DNA of 64,000 nucleotides from Bradyrhizobium sp. CB2312 (GCF_029714425.1 NZ_CP121668.1:8577501-8641500), one strand, 5' to 3'; shown: positions 35,971-45,664, counted from the first letter of the stretch. Made by a program: numbers and translations. Notes: generated by a model not told the origin, from the sequence alone.

Positions 35971-36457
35971 ACGTCTGCCCGGCAGGCTTCTTGGCAACGT
36001 CCGGACGCATCTCCTTAACTGCTTTCGCTAAACTCGCTAACTCCTTATACGCATCTGGGTTGTTTATTTGTCGCTCATCGATGATCGGCTTTATCCTATC
36101 AAACTGCTGACAGTACCAATTACCCGATATCTGCTTGAAAGTTGCCAGGTCATAGACGCCGGAATTTACGCCAACTGAAAACGCCTCTAGAGTTCTCAGT
36201 TGGGCGCGGAGTTCTTTCTCCGGGGTCTCTTTGTTGAGATGAGGTAAATCGAGCTCGCTTCTAACCTTCATCCAAGCATCTACCGTTGCTTGGATTTTGC
36301 GATTGAGGCTGTCTTCCCTAGCTGATTTAGAAAGAATATTTGTTGCTCTGACTAGCAAGGCGGTAGCGACAACCAGCAGCAACGTAGCCACCCCAGTTAA
36401 GAACTCTCCCGGATTTGCCTTTGCATGTTCCAGCAGCTTTTCGAAAAACTCCTGCAT
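35954..36457 (-). CDS. DUF4760-like membrane protein
   Basis: A 167-residue protein with one N-terminal membrane helix (FLTGVATLLLVVATALLV, residues 19-36) and a helical cytosolic part with LNRKIQATVDAWMKVRSELD, like DUF4760 proteins. No role is known for that family. It overlaps the 3' end of the methylase pseudogene on the other strand. Reads as an intact gene in a decayed neighbourhood. Confidence 0.65.
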   Translation of the reverse strand: MQEFFEKLLEHAKANPGEFLTGVATLLLVVATALLVRATNILSKSAREDSLNRKIQATVDAWMKVRSELDLPHLNKETPEKELRAQLRTLEAFSVGVNSGVYDLATFKQISGNWYCQQFDRIKPIIDERQINNPDAYKELASLAKAVKEMRPDVAKKPAGQTCSERS

Positions 36458-36921
36458 TGCGCCTCCTGTGTGAGTGCAGTTACAGAGCTAGGATGCCATT
36501 ATGCGGCTGCGATTTAGCTTGACGCTGTTCTATGGTGCGAGGAGCCGTCTCAACTTTAGCAAGGATCAACGAAGTAGCCAACACGATTAGCCCTCGGCGT
36601 GTCGCTGCTTCGGTTCGCCACTCGCCGCGCGAATTGCCTGCTGGCACCTTCGTTCCGCGGACCTGAAGGGCGTCCGGGGGCTTTGCCCTGCGAAAACATC
36701 GGACAATACATGTCCGCTGAAGGCCATGCGCCCGGGTCCGCTCTCGGCTTCTGACCAACACTCTCTTCTCTGATCCCTGTTGCAGGATTGCATGCCAGGA
36801 GGCGAGTAAGAGTGTGCAGCAAACGGAATGGCGCACTTATACATCGCTACGCGACATAGATGCACGGCCAGCGCAGGCGCATGGCCGTAAGGCGTCGCTC
36901 CGCAAACAGAAGCGGAGCGAC
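36458..36921. other. Spacer between DUF4760 gene and relaxase relic
   Basis: Short unrelated minus-strand frames only; nothing recognised. Probably the upstream region of the former traA. Confidence 0.45.
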
Positions 36922-37240
36922 ATGGCGTCTTATCATTTCTCTGTTCAGCCGGTTAAGCGCTCGGACGGGCGCTCCGTGCTGGCGATGACGACCTACCGGG
37001 CTGGCGAACGGCTGAGGGATGAGCGGCGCTGGATAGACGTTGACTTTTCAAGGCGGCGCGGTGTGGTGCATGCTGAAGTCCTGCACCCGAGGACGCAGCC
37101 GAATGGCTGCTTGATCGCGCGTCGCTTTGGAATGGCTTGGAGTGGAAAAGCGCCGTGATGCCCAGCTCGCACAGGAAATCAACATGGCATTGCCTCACGA
37201 ACTCAGTACGGATGAGCAGCTTCACATTAGCCGCTCGTCC
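36922..37240 (+). pseudogene. traA: TraA-type MobA/MobL relaxase, 5' fragment
   Basis: The fragment starts MASYHFSVQPVKRSDGRSV, with AMTTYRAGERLRDERR and VDFSRRRGVVHAEVLHP, the N-terminus of Ti-type TraA relaxases. After that the frame shifts: EWLLDRASLWNGLEWK and RRDAQLAQEINMALPHELS are read in other frames. The helicase part of the usual protein of more than 1000 residues is absent. Relic of a conjugation module. Confidence 0.85.
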
Positions 37241-37709
37241 TCTCCGCTATGACCTCATAGCAGGCGCGAGTGGAACATGCGTACCCTGCGCGCAACGTCA
37301 AGGCGTTCAGCAAGATGGTGACAACGACTGGGGCTCGCCGAACCACGATGAGGAAGCAACTGGAGAAGTACGAGCCTATCCTGCAGCTATAGACTCCTCC
37401 GCCTGCCGCTTCGCCAGGTCGCGTGCACGCCCTGTCCGGCTGGCAAGCGTCTTGTCCTCCGAAGCACCTTGTTATGAACCCGTCCGCAAGCCGCGTGACG
37501 AGGCATTGCGGATCATCGACCAGCTGGATCGCCTGTTTCTCGCCCTGCTCGGCGTCCGCGAGTCTCAGCTAATGCGCCACACCAAGTGGGCAAACCGGCT
37601 CCGGTGGCGCCGGTCGCATCTCATTGAGTCCCTGCCAGTGCTTGGGCGCTTTCGCAGCCGCTTGCCGTCTTCCTAGGCCAGCTGTCGTACTTGCCCCACT
37701 AGTGGACAT
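37241..37709. other. Decayed DNA between relaxase and coupling-protein relics
   Basis: Fragments such as VKAFSKMVTTTGARRTTMRK and ALRIIDQLDRLFLALLG read like pieces of genes but I cannot name them. No intact gene. Confidence 0.4.
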
Positions 37710-38270
37710 TGCGCCAGGAGCGGTAGTTGACCTTCCTGGCCAGCAATGCGAACCGCAGTATGTCGGAGCGGTACAGCACGATGGAGCGCTTGCCCGGAAG
37801 CCTCAGGACGTCCGATGGGTCGAGCAGGCCATCAGCTTCGCCAGAGCTTGGGCGTCATCCCGCTCATGCCAGGTGCCGGTTCGCACCATGTCGAGCGGAT
37901 TGAATTTGTCCGAGCAGACGGGTTTCAGGGTGTCGAGCGCACGCACCCTACCCATCTTCCGTCGCTGGCTTCCGTGAAAGCGCGGCTTTCGCCCTTGATG
38001 TCCGGGCAGACGACCGAGCCCTTATGGGACAGAGGTTGGATATGACGATGCCTGTTCCTTTGCCCGCGCCCATCGGCGTGAAGACCGGGGACCATGTCGT
38101 CCTTGTTGAACCGTAAAAATGAATGCTCGATCCGGCCGACTCTTGGTCCATTTTCCCTCCGTACGCCGGATAGCAACATTTCCCAGTTGGTGGCTGTGAC
38201 GAGAACACGGGCGCGGCTTCCGCTGCCCAACACCACAATAATGATTTTGCCGAAGAAACAATCCCATGCA
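37710..38270 (-). pseudogene. traG: TraG/VirD4 coupling-protein relic with internal deletion
   Basis: Minus-strand pieces in different frames: PMGAGKGTGIVISNL (Walker A region), GSVVCPDIKGESRAF, RALDTLKP, KFNPLDMVRTGTWHERDDAQ and ALAKLM match the N-terminal ATPase part of VirD4/TraG. They are followed directly by LRLPGKRSIVLYRSDILRF, which looks like the family C-terminus. Most of the protein is missing between them. With traA it marks a dead conjugation module. Confidence 0.7.
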
Positions 38271-38853
38271 CAAGCAGGAGAAGGGCCAGCAGGGTTTTGC
38301 GGAGGCACCCCCCCATGCCTCAGCTTGACCGTAACAGAATGATGTTGGCCAGGCCTGACCGCTTCCAGCCTGATCGTAACGTCCCAACAGTCTGTGGTAT
38401 TACGGGGGATACCCATCGCAAGGGGCTTAGCATTGGCGCCGATGGCCCCGCTTACAAGAACACGTCGGCGCTCATTTGGGTCTGCATTGCGGATCAGTTT
38501 GCGCAGCAAGGGCAATTTCATCCGGAACGCAATAAGTGATGCCATCGTAGAAAGACGCAATCTTGACCCAATGCTCTGACGCCACGGCTTTTTGAATCGC
38601 GTTTATGGCTTCCATATCCTCGCGGTGTCGTGGTCGTCCGATTTGAAAAGATAGCTGTACCGGTCCATTTTAACCTGAACGGCTATGCCGGCAAAGATCT
38701 GAACTGGTGTTCGCTTAGTTCGCACACGATCCAGGAGGCCCCCGCGAAGGCCGCAAGGCGTGCTAATTGAAGCGCAATACGGCAACTTGCCGCGTTTCTC
38801 GAGCAAAGTGTGGAGATCGGGCAGGCCCATTTGGCTCACCGAATTCTCTGGGT
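38271..38853. other. Upstream region of the effector gene
   Basis: No intact gene recognised. Minus-strand frames (for example MASLIAFRMKLPLLRKLI, and 38603-38947) have no clear family. The latter also covers the tts box on the other strand and is probably spurious. Confidence 0.4.
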
Positions 38854-38884
38854 GCGTCAGCTTGTCGACAGCTGGTCCTAATAG
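38854..38884 (+). promoter_or_regulatory. tts box (TtsI binding site)
   Basis: The core GTCAGCTTGTCGACAGCT (38856-38873) agrees closely with the rhizobial tts-box core GTCAGnTTnTCGnnAGCT, and the downstream half (GGTCCTAATAG) also fits. It lies about 70 bp before the ATG at 38925, the usual arrangement for TtsI-activated type III genes. Confidence 0.85.
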
Positions 38885-38924
38885 AGCGAGAACCAGAGAG
38901 CGACCCATTCGAACCGAGGGGGAC

Positions 38925-40043
38925 ATGGACCCATTTAACCGCATCAACCCATTCGACCCAGAGTTCTCTGCTTACAACCCCGCGGTGCCGCAAGCGCAAC
39001 AGCAGCAAGCGGAGTTTGAGCCGTACTTGGATGAAGTGCCTCAGCTTGGTACCTCTACCGTCGCAGAGAATCCGGTTTCTCCTGATCCCTACTATCCTCA
39101 TCTGTCTGAAGAAGGCCTCAGGCTCGCCGAGGCCTTGGGACTTGAGCACCAGAGGGCCGACGGTTCTCATTCCGAACACGCAGTCACCGGACGCGAGGAC
39201 GCCGCTGCCCTGATGGGCGAGGGCTACGCCTGCCAGTTGAGGCCTACGAAGAGGCAGAGGACACTAAGCCAGTCGGAAGGCGATGCCATTGAGCGCCAGC
39301 CCACCGAGCCTAGCAATTCAGCCGCTCGCGAGCTGATTGAAGACGCCGGCGCACCGTTTCGCGCCAGCGGTCCGTTGATCCTTCCTCCGGACGACTACGA
39401 TCAGGATCTGCTGTGGGCGATGCTGCGAAACGCCGGCTCATCGTCGTCTCTCGAGGCAACCGCCCCTCATGACCACGCCTTGGATTCAAGAGCGGCCGTT
39501 CGTTCCGTCAACTCGCGGCAAGACGACCGGCGCACGTCAGCTGCGCATGAGGGTAGCAGCGTCCCGCCAAGCCAGGACAGCCCACCCGCTCCTTTCATAG
39601 TTCATAACGACCGCTTCACGGCGCTGTTCGTACCCGCGACGGCGATGAGGGGCGGCTCTCCACTCAATCTATCAGGCGCAACCATTCATTTCGGATCTCG
39701 CCCGGAAAGCGTTTCGCAGCCGAGCGCACAGCCGGCGAATCGGCTCTCGCCAGCACTGCTTGCGCAGACGGTGGAGCAAGCCGCTCCGGCGTCCGCCAGA
39801 GCTGAGACGACGCCGCCCGCGGCCCGCGAGATTTACGCCGCATCATTCGCCGTTCCTGAGGGCTTTTCGCACGGGACCCAACCCGCCCCAATCACCATGA
39901 TCTCAAAGCTCGCCCGCTCGGGCCTCTTGCCGGACGCAGCGCAGCCGATGAAGCAGTACGACATTCGCGGCGAGCGTTACACGGCTCTCTTGGGGCCGGG
40001 CGGACCGAACGACGTTCGGCTCATCCACCATCCACAGATGTAG
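38925..40043 (+). CDS. Putative type III secretion effector
   Basis: A 372-residue protein behind a tts box. The box at 38854-38884 excludes the upstream start of the frame (38760) and supports the ATG at 38925, which has GAGGGGG before it. The N-terminus MDPFNRINPFDPEFSAYNP is Asn/Pro-rich and hydrophilic, as expected for a secretion signal. The protein is rich in Ala, Ser, Pro and Gln, with no membrane helix. Two related units occur near the end, NDRFTALFVPATAMRG and GERYTALLGPGGPNDVRL. They resemble repeats in large Bradyrhizobium effectors of the NopD/Ulp1 group, but no protease domain is present, so it may be a short relative or an effector of its own. A terminator follows. Confidence 0.75.
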   Translation: MDPFNRINPFDPEFSAYNPAVPQAQQQQAEFEPYLDEVPQLGTSTVAENPVSPDPYYPHLSEEGLRLAEALGLEHQRADGSHSEHAVTGREDAAALMGEGYACQLRPTKRQRTLSQSEGDAIERQPTEPSNSAARELIEDAGAPFRASGPLILPPDDYDQDLLWAMLRNAGSSSSLEATAPHDHALDSRAAVRSVNSRQDDRRTSAAHEGSSVPPSQDSPPAPFIVHNDRFTALFVPATAMRGGSPLNLSGATIHFGSRPESVSQPSAQPANRLSPALLAQTVEQAAPASARAETTPPAAREIYAASFAVPEGFSHGTQPAPITMISKLARSGLLPDAAQPMKQYDIRGERYTALLGPGGPNDVRLIHHPQM

Positions 40044-40196
40044 ACACCAGGGACAGTCGCTACGTGAGGGGCCAGTCCAGATAGATCAAGTAGCGGATTC
40101 GTTGATGGACGATAGCTTGCTTCAGCGACACTTGCGAGCTTAGTGAGGTTCTGCGCGGTGGGGATAAGCGCGGCAGGCCCCGATGAACTTGCGGGC

Positions 40197-40248
40197 GCCA
40201 TCGCTTAGCGGCTCCTTGTTGAGCCGAACAGCGATGGCTCCTTTTTGT
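40197..40248 (+). terminator. Rho-independent terminator after effector gene
   Basis: GCCATCGCT pairs with AGCGATGGC around an inner stem (CGGCTC/GAGCCG), followed by CTTTTTGTTT. It lies about 155 bp after the effector stop. Confidence 0.75.
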
Positions 40249-40486
40249 TTGCGAAGAGCGTGATCACGTTGCGGGCTGGTTGGGGCGAGGTGATAGTGCA
40301 GAAAAATCAGAGGTGACTGCCGCCCCCCAGGGGACCGCCGTCGCTATGATGTGTGCCCTGGTGTCTCCACCTTCTTTCTGGCAAGGCACGGAATGGGCAT
40401 TGACGCATTCGGCCGCTGCTCTTACCGCGAGAAAGTCCAGCGCCGCCGCGCTGAGAGTCCACAGGTCGCGATCGCTCGCCTCTTGA

Positions 40487-41740
40487 TCGGCGCGGATCTT
40501 TACTCGGAATCCCACCGACCTGCAGTATCGCAACGCCAGCCAGCGCGATATCCACAGGCTGACGGGGATCGATCGCAAGACGATCCGGCGTTACGGGGCG
40601 CTGCGGGCCGGTGCGGCCCCCGGGGAAGTGACCACCGGCCCGGTGAGCGTGGACGGCCAAATTCCTCCACCCCGACCACCGGCTTCTGAGGCATCGGGAG
40701 CGACGGTCACCAGCGGCCTGGCCCGCTCGGCTTGCGAACCATATCGGACGTGGATCGAAGAACAGGTCCGCCTGAAGCGGAATGCGCAGGCGATTTACCA
40801 GGACCTGGTCGACCAATTTGGCTTTCCGTCCAGCTACCAGAGCGTCAAGCGGTTTGTGCGCACGTTGCGACACAGCGATCCCGAGCAGTTTGATCGACTT
40901 GAGTTCCTGCCCGGCGAGGAGGCCCAGGTCGACTATGGCGAGGGCGCTCTGACGATTGATCCCAGGAGCGGCCGGTACCGCCGTCCCCGCCTGTTCGTGA
41001 TGACGCTGCGCTACTCGCGGCGCAGCTTCCGGCGGGTGGTCTGGCAGTCCAGCCAACACGTCTGGGCGCAGCTCCACGAAGAGGCGTTCCGGTATTTTGG
41101 CGGGGTCCCCAGCTATGTCGTGCTCGACAATCTGAAGGAAGGCGTCCTCAAGCCGGATTTGTACGAGCCCGAGCTCAACCCGATTTACAGCGCGATGCTG
41201 GCTCATTACGCCGTGGTCGCCGATCCCGCGCGGGTGGCCGATCCCAATCGGAAAGGCTGCGTCGAGAGTGCGATTCAACATACCCAGGGCACCGCGCTGG
41301 CCGGACGGCGCTTCGAGACACTGGAAGCCCAGAACGAGTTCTTGAGGCACTGGGAAGAGAATTGGGCCTCCAAGCGCATCCACGGCAGCACGCGTCGTCA
41401 GGTCGAGGCGATGTTCCAGGAGGAGAGGCCACACCTGCGGCCGTTGCCAGTGGCTGCCTTCCGCATCTTCACCGAGGTCGTTCGGACCGTCTGCGACGAT
41501 ACCACCGTGCGTGTTGATAGCAGCTATTACGCCGCGCGGCCTGCGCCCATCGGCAGTCAGGTCGTGGTGCGGATCTACGCCTCCACGATCGAGATCCGTG
41601 ATCGCCACACCCATGCGCTGCTGCGTGTTCATCCCCGGATGACGCACTCCGGTTCTGTCGTCCTGGGGGACATACCTGGGGGACAACACCATGAGCACGA
41701 CGATCCTCGATCGCCTGATGCATCATTGCCATCTGCTTGA
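40487..41740 (+). CDS. istA: IS21 family transposase IstA
   Basis: The frame is open from 40487 to 41740. The N-terminal helix-turn-helix is SQRDIHRLTGIDRKTIRRYG. The DDE catalytic core includes EEAQVDYGEGAL (first Asp), YVVLDNLKEGVLKPDLYEPE (second Asp) and GCVESAIQHTQGTALAGRRF (Glu). A Mu-type beta-barrel C-terminal part follows. No convincing ATG precedes the HTH; a GTG at 40628 would remove it, so the 5' end may be damaged. The last residues read through the deletion junction into istB sequence out of frame. Confidence 0.85.
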   Translation, partial: SARIFTRNPTDLQYRNASQRDIHRLTGIDRKTIRRYGALRAGAAPGEVTTGPVSVDGQIPPPRPPASEASGATVTSGLARSACEPYRTWIEEQVRLKRNAQAIYQDLVDQFGFPSSYQSVKRFVRTLRHSDPEQFDRLEFLPGEEAQVDYGEGALTIDPRSGRYRRPRLFVMTLRYSRRSFRRVVWQSSQHVWAQLHEEAFRYFGGVPSYVVLDNLKEGVLKPDLYEPELNPIYSAMLAHYAVVADPARVADPNRKGCVESAIQHTQGTALAGRRFETLEAQNEFLRHWEENWASKRIHGSTRRQVEAMFQEERPHLRPLPVAAFRIFTEVVRTVCDDTTVRVDSSYYAARPAPIGSQVVVRIYASTIEIRDRHTHALLRVHPRMTHSGSVVLGDIPGGQHHEHDDPRSPDASLPSA

Positions 41741-41810
41741 GTTCGACGGACGCAGCTATCGGCTCAAAGAGGCCGCTGAAACTCTTGCCCGGGAAACAAA
41801 GGCAAACTAA
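41691..41810 (+). pseudogene. istB: istB C-terminal tail
   Basis: A 39-codon frame starting MSTTILDRLMHHCHLLEF is the C-terminal end of an IstB helper ATPase. The Walker motifs and the rest of about 250 residues are absent. It joins the end of istA at about 41670-41690, so a deletion removed most of istB while sparing both ends of the element. Confidence 0.8.
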
Positions 41811-41900
41811 CAATCACCATGTCCTGCCTCGGGGTGGAGGAATTTGACTGACCATACCCGGAGGAATTTGAAGTGACCCGCGGGGGATTGTTGAAACTAT

Positions 41901-42518
41901 TTTGAAACCAGACAAGTTTAGCGGTGTTCGACTTTTCTCAGCGACTCGTTTGCCTAAAGGCGCGTTATTTCACAGCCCGTGACGTACAAGCTAGTGAAGA
42001 ACCTACTTGCGATTACTTGTCTTTCGATCGAGGGTGAATCGTGGAATAAGGAGCCATTGTCGACCTCCGACCCTGCTTTCGAAGCAGCGCGGAGCCGGCT
42101 CCGACAGGTTGAATCCTGCGCTGTACGCGTTGGTCTGTGATTCAGTGAGCAGCTCTCGACACCCTAAAAATCTCGCCGTCCAATCGCGCGGCGGGAGCAG
42201 TGTCGCTTTTGGAGCGTACTCGCGACGTTCAGGGCATTACACGCTGTAATCGAGTGCAAAAGCAGTTCATGAAGCCAAAATTCTGCACAGGGAAGTTGTT
42301 TTTTGAGTGATTTCACCGGGATGAGTGTGTGAAGGTGCTTTGCACCTAGGCAGCTTCGGCACCAGACGTGTCTGCCAAGAGAGTTGGCACGGAAGCGAGT
42401 TGGTGGGATTGCTTATTGCCACGAGATTCGACGCTTCGAACTCGGCGCATATGTTGTCGCCGGCAACTGCGCTCTGCTCGCCCGGAATAGTTTTAAGATA
42501 GAGGCGCCCTGAAATCTG
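41901..42518. other. Spacer upstream of the MarR gene
   Basis: Lower-GC sequence with no convincing gene; the only sizeable frame (42007-42249 plus) has no family resemblance. Probably holds the MarR promoter. Confidence 0.45.
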
Positions 42519-43070
42519 ATGCCGTCCAAGCTACCAGGATTGAAAAGACGACTCCAGAAGAGCCCTGTCGCGAGTCAGGATGTACTCAGGCGATTCACGT
42601 GGGAGATCAGAGCCATTAACCTGTGTCTGGACGACCTTCGCTATTTCCAGGCGCATGCGCTGGGCATTGCTGCACCACAAATGATGATCTTGATGGCGTT
42701 GATCGACTTGGAACAGGACGACGGAGTTCCGGTCAACGTGGTTGCAAAGTTGATGAAAGTTGAGTCCGCCTTCATTACGAGGCATTCGAAACAGCTTGAG
42801 GATAAGCGATTTGTGCGACGTAAGCGCTGCGCGAGCGATGCACGAATCGTCAATCTGTCGCTAACCGACAGCGCTCGCAGACAACTTGCGAGCATCGCGG
42901 CGCAGCAGGAAGAACTCGATGAGTTTGTTTCTGGTTATCTCGATATTACGAACTTTGCAAAGCTGGCTAGTTGCCTTATTGGAGTCAGGCAACGGCTGGA
43001 AAAGGCTCGCCTGCACGCAGCGTTAAAGATGCGAGAACCTTCAAGAGAGCAGCAGCTGCGGGACGCCTAG
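42519..43070 (+). CDS. MarR family transcriptional regulator
   Basis: A 183-residue winged-helix protein of the MarR type. After a basic N-terminus come a helix, the HTH in VPVNVVAKLMKVESAFITRHSKQLEDKRFV, and the wing RRKRCASDARIVNLSLTDSAR (the D-x-R of MarR proteins). A C-terminal dimer helix follows. It stands alone among decayed DNA, so its target cannot be guessed. Confidence 0.85.
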   Translation: MPSKLPGLKRRLQKSPVASQDVLRRFTWEIRAINLCLDDLRYFQAHALGIAAPQMMILMALIDLEQDDGVPVNVVAKLMKVESAFITRHSKQLEDKRFVRRKRCASDARIVNLSLTDSARRQLASIAAQQEELDEFVSGYLDITNFAKLASCLIGVRQRLEKARLHAALKMREPSREQQLRDA

Positions 43071-43753
43071 CCGGTCAGCAACTTGAGCCTACGAACCTAC
43101 TCGCCGCGGCGATCACAACGAGCACAACCCATCCTGGATCGCGAGCTGGATTTACTCTGCCGCCCTGCAACACAGCTCAAGCCGGACCCAAGTGATCAAA
43201 TTCGGTGCTCCAAGCTATAGCTGTGCGCATGCTGAAGGAGCCATGCGCCGACAGAAGCTGCAACGCAGCGATTTACGTCGACTCTAGCAATCGTTTCTGC
43301 ATCTTGTTCCGTGAGACGATGATAAGCGATAACTCTGCGGCATTTGGCCAATCCTTTGCTCGGAGGCGCAGTATTCTACTAGCGCCGCCTCAGAGCGGTA
43401 TGGGCTATCCCCGGGACAGCTCGTCGCGTCGTTCTCGGTTGCGCCGTTTGGACCAATCGTAAGAATGATTTCACCGTCCCGTGCGAGGACAACTGACCGA
43501 GATGCGTTCATTTTGCACGAGGCAGCACCCTACACCGTTGCTTGATACTTCTCTTCTGTTAAGAACGCATTATTTTGCAGCCACGACGCGCCATCGAATT
43601 GCGGCGAGCACCATCGTCGATGTCTTACAGCAGAGAAGCCGGGATTTCCTGGACAACGGCCCCTGGGGGCGCATCCTGTATTCTCGCGTTTGTTACATGA
43701 CTCCTATTGAAGCAATCAAACGTTGGTACGTGCCCCTGGACGACGGACTTCAA
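43071..43753. other. Region without a recognisable gene
   Basis: One plus-strand frame (43481-43870, with DFLDNGPWGRILYSRVCYM) shows no known family and may be a fragment. Otherwise nothing. Confidence 0.4.
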
Positions 43754-44143
43754 TCAGACATCGCGTATATGTTCGTATCTCTCACGCTCGGAGACCACCA
43801 GTTTTCGCCTGCTGCAGCGTTCGAAGACTGCTGCATGGTTCGAGCTGCGCAGCGCAGGCACGGAAAATGAGGATGTGCTAGCCGCAGTCGTGTTTCGCGT
43901 CTCGTTCGAGTACATGTTTGCCGACCGCTTCGCGGCCCGCCGATTCGGAATGAAATTGCGTGAGACCAGGCAGGCGATTAGAACGGCAACTGCCAAAGAG
44001 GGGTAGAAAAGCCACCCGAGAGCGCCCCAAAAGAGCACCGCCGCGACAGCGAAATACAGTGGTCCAAGCAATGCCATCCCAGTCGACATTGTCGGTCTGG
44101 GAAGTATTAACCTTGCAGAGACATAAAGAAGATGAGCTGGCAT
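43754..44143 (-). CDS. Hypothetical membrane protein
   Basis: About 129 residues with two hydrophobic segments (GPLYFAVAAVLFWGALGWLF and AVAVLIACLV) and a basic, then Ser/Thr-rich tail. The start is uncertain: ATG at 44143 or 44089, with the frame open to 44218. No family recognised. It lies downstream of the ArdC relic and may itself be a remnant. Confidence 0.35.
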   Translation of the reverse strand: MPAHLLYVSARLILPRPTMSTGMALLGPLYFAVAAVLFWGALGWLFYPSLAVAVLIACLVSRNFIPNRRAAKRSANMYSNETRNTTAASTSSFSVPALRSSNHAAVFERCSRRKLVVSERERYEHIRDV

Positions 44144-44529
44144 TAAACCAAGCAATGCCCGCTCAGCGCTGCGGCAAGTTCCTAGCCTGTTCGGTGCCTC
44201 CGCGCTCGGACGTGACACCGGCTGGCGGCTCCTCGCGGGTCATGAGCCGCGCGCGCTCATGTGCGTGCGGATCAATCGGCATGAGCATTTCCTTCTGTGG
44301 GCTCGATACCTTGCGGGGCTTCTTCACCGCTTTTGCGGGTCTGAGAAGATGATGACGTTGCGAGCCATGCTGCCCTCCCCGTTCGATGCGTGGCTGCAAC
44401 CCGTGCTTCCATGACTCACGAGCCGAGCAGAACCCACAACCCTGGCCGTGGATAAGGCGCACAACTACTTCGATATTCAAAGTCGCCCCTTATTCGCGAT
44501 GCCGGTTCTCAGGGAGAACAAGGCGCGCT

Positions 44530-44800
44530 GCGGTTCAGGCCGCGACGGAATTTTTGGCCTGAAACCGATACAGGAAGCCCGCCGCGTCTTGAAGATCGCG
44601 CGTTTGTCGTTCTTCAGCACCTTGATCCAAGAGGGGATATAGGAGGCGTGCCCCTCCCTCACCTCCGGTGTCAGGCCGAGATCGGCGGACAGGAAGGTCG
44701 CGCCAAGCTCTGCGACCAACTTTTCCAGCGTAGCCTTCATCGCCGAAGCGCTTGCGACCGAACTCGCGATTCAGGCGGCTCTCGTCGCGGTATGTAGTGT
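44530..44800 (-). pseudogene. ardC: ArdC-type antirestriction protein, C-terminal relic
   Basis: Minus-strand pieces in two frames read SRLNREFGRKRFGDEGYA, then LVAELGATFLSADLGLTPEV and IPSWIKVLKNDKRAIF. This is the zincin-like C-terminal half of ArdC proteins of rhizobial ICEs and plasmids. The N-terminal ssDNA-binding half and the HExxH motif are missing and a frameshift separates the pieces. Confidence 0.8.
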
Positions 44801-45664
44801 CCAACGCCACTCATCGCGCGCGTCGCGGCAGAAATGGAATACGTGGCCCTCGCCTTTTCAGGTGGTGTATCGACCTGCGCCAGAGTACCTGCGATGCTTG
44901 TCGAGATGGCCACCGCGATCAGTTGGAGCGAGATGTAAAACAGTGCGGGCGCGGCTCGGTGCTAACCGGGCCCGGGGGCTGAAACCAGGCCAACTAGTCC
45001 CTACCACATCCGCACTGCCGTTGAGACTAGCGGGAAGGTGACTCGGCGCCGATCGATCTGGAGCAATAGCGCTGTCCCTGCCACATCCCGTTAACCCCAA
45101 ACGGCTCTGTATCTGTGATAGCTTACCGCAAGCTGACAGGCCTTTTGCGCAGTCGGTCAATGGTACGTGTGGGCTATCATTACCCGCTCAATGTGCCACG
45201 GAAATTCCTGCAACCACTCAGACATGCTCTCAATGCAGTCGGCCGTCATGACTTCAGGATCACCCGGAAGGTTCAGGCTGCCAATCAGTGACACATTGTC
45301 GGTTGCGGACCGTACCATCGTAGATACTGCACCCGTTAGAGGCAGGTCTCGCTGTGGCGTCAGATCGCGAATTCGGTGCTTTGCGCCCGCCCATACCTCT
45401 GCCTGCATATTGTACTGCCATGTTCGTCGCAGTCTGTGTATCGGTCGACTGTCGCAGTACGTTTGTGGAATTCCAGCAAGCCTCAATCTGGGAGACTGCG
45501 GATTAACGAAAAGCGAGAGAGATAGGCGAGACTGAGGCGTAGCTGATCGCTCGGATTCATCCCCAGGCAGATTGCGGAGAATGAGCAAAGACTGGCTTGC
45601 CGACGCCCGGCCGATAACGTCGTCCGCCAAGCCTCATCATTGAAGGAGTTCTTAGTCCTCGACA
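44801..45664. other. Region with a tts-box-like site but no clear gene
   Basis: Holds the candidate tts box at 45110-45137. A minus-strand stretch near 44860-44950 (LFYISLQLIAVAISTSIAGTL in one frame) looks like a broken membrane helix. Frames at 45157-45630 minus and 45167-45535 plus have no family resemblance. Confidence 0.4.
45110..45137 (-). promoter_or_regulatory. tts-box-like site without an obvious gene
   Basis: On the minus strand GTCAGCTTGCGGTAAGCT (45137-45120) followed by ATCACAGATA agrees with the tts-box core at most positions. No open frame of effector size follows it; the sequence downstream is broken. It may have driven a lost effector, or be a chance match. Confidence 0.45.

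Larger units (their letters stand above)
40270..41900 (+). mobile_element. IS21-family element with istB largely deleted
   Basis: Contains istA and only the last part of istB. The right side carries repeated short motifs typical of IS21 ends (GGAGGAATTTGA occurs twice around 41837-41874, then GACCCGCGGGGGATTG). The exact ends are uncertain, especially on the left near 40300. Without istB, the ATPase helper, it cannot transpose on its own. Confidence 0.75.

Noticed and set aside
38603..38947. Minus-strand 114-aa frame over the effector promoter
   Set aside because: It covers the tts box and effector start on the other strand, and shows no family resemblance.
40256..40270. GCGTGATCACGTT, similar to the GntR palindrome
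   Set aside because: Only the central GTGATCAC is shared, and it sits at an IS end with no matching gene.
40307..41698. A 463-codon minus-strand open frame opposite istA
   Set aside because: The plus strand encodes an IstA with DDE motifs; the minus frame matches nothing and is a shadow.
42361..42420. TTGGCACGG, possible -24 element of a sigma54 promoter
   Set aside because: No TTGC at the required spacing follows, so the -24/-12 pattern is not met.
45157..45630. Minus-strand 157-aa frame upstream of the orphan tts-like box
   Set aside because: No recognisable domain, no clear Shine-Dalgarno, and competing frames of similar size exist on the other strand.
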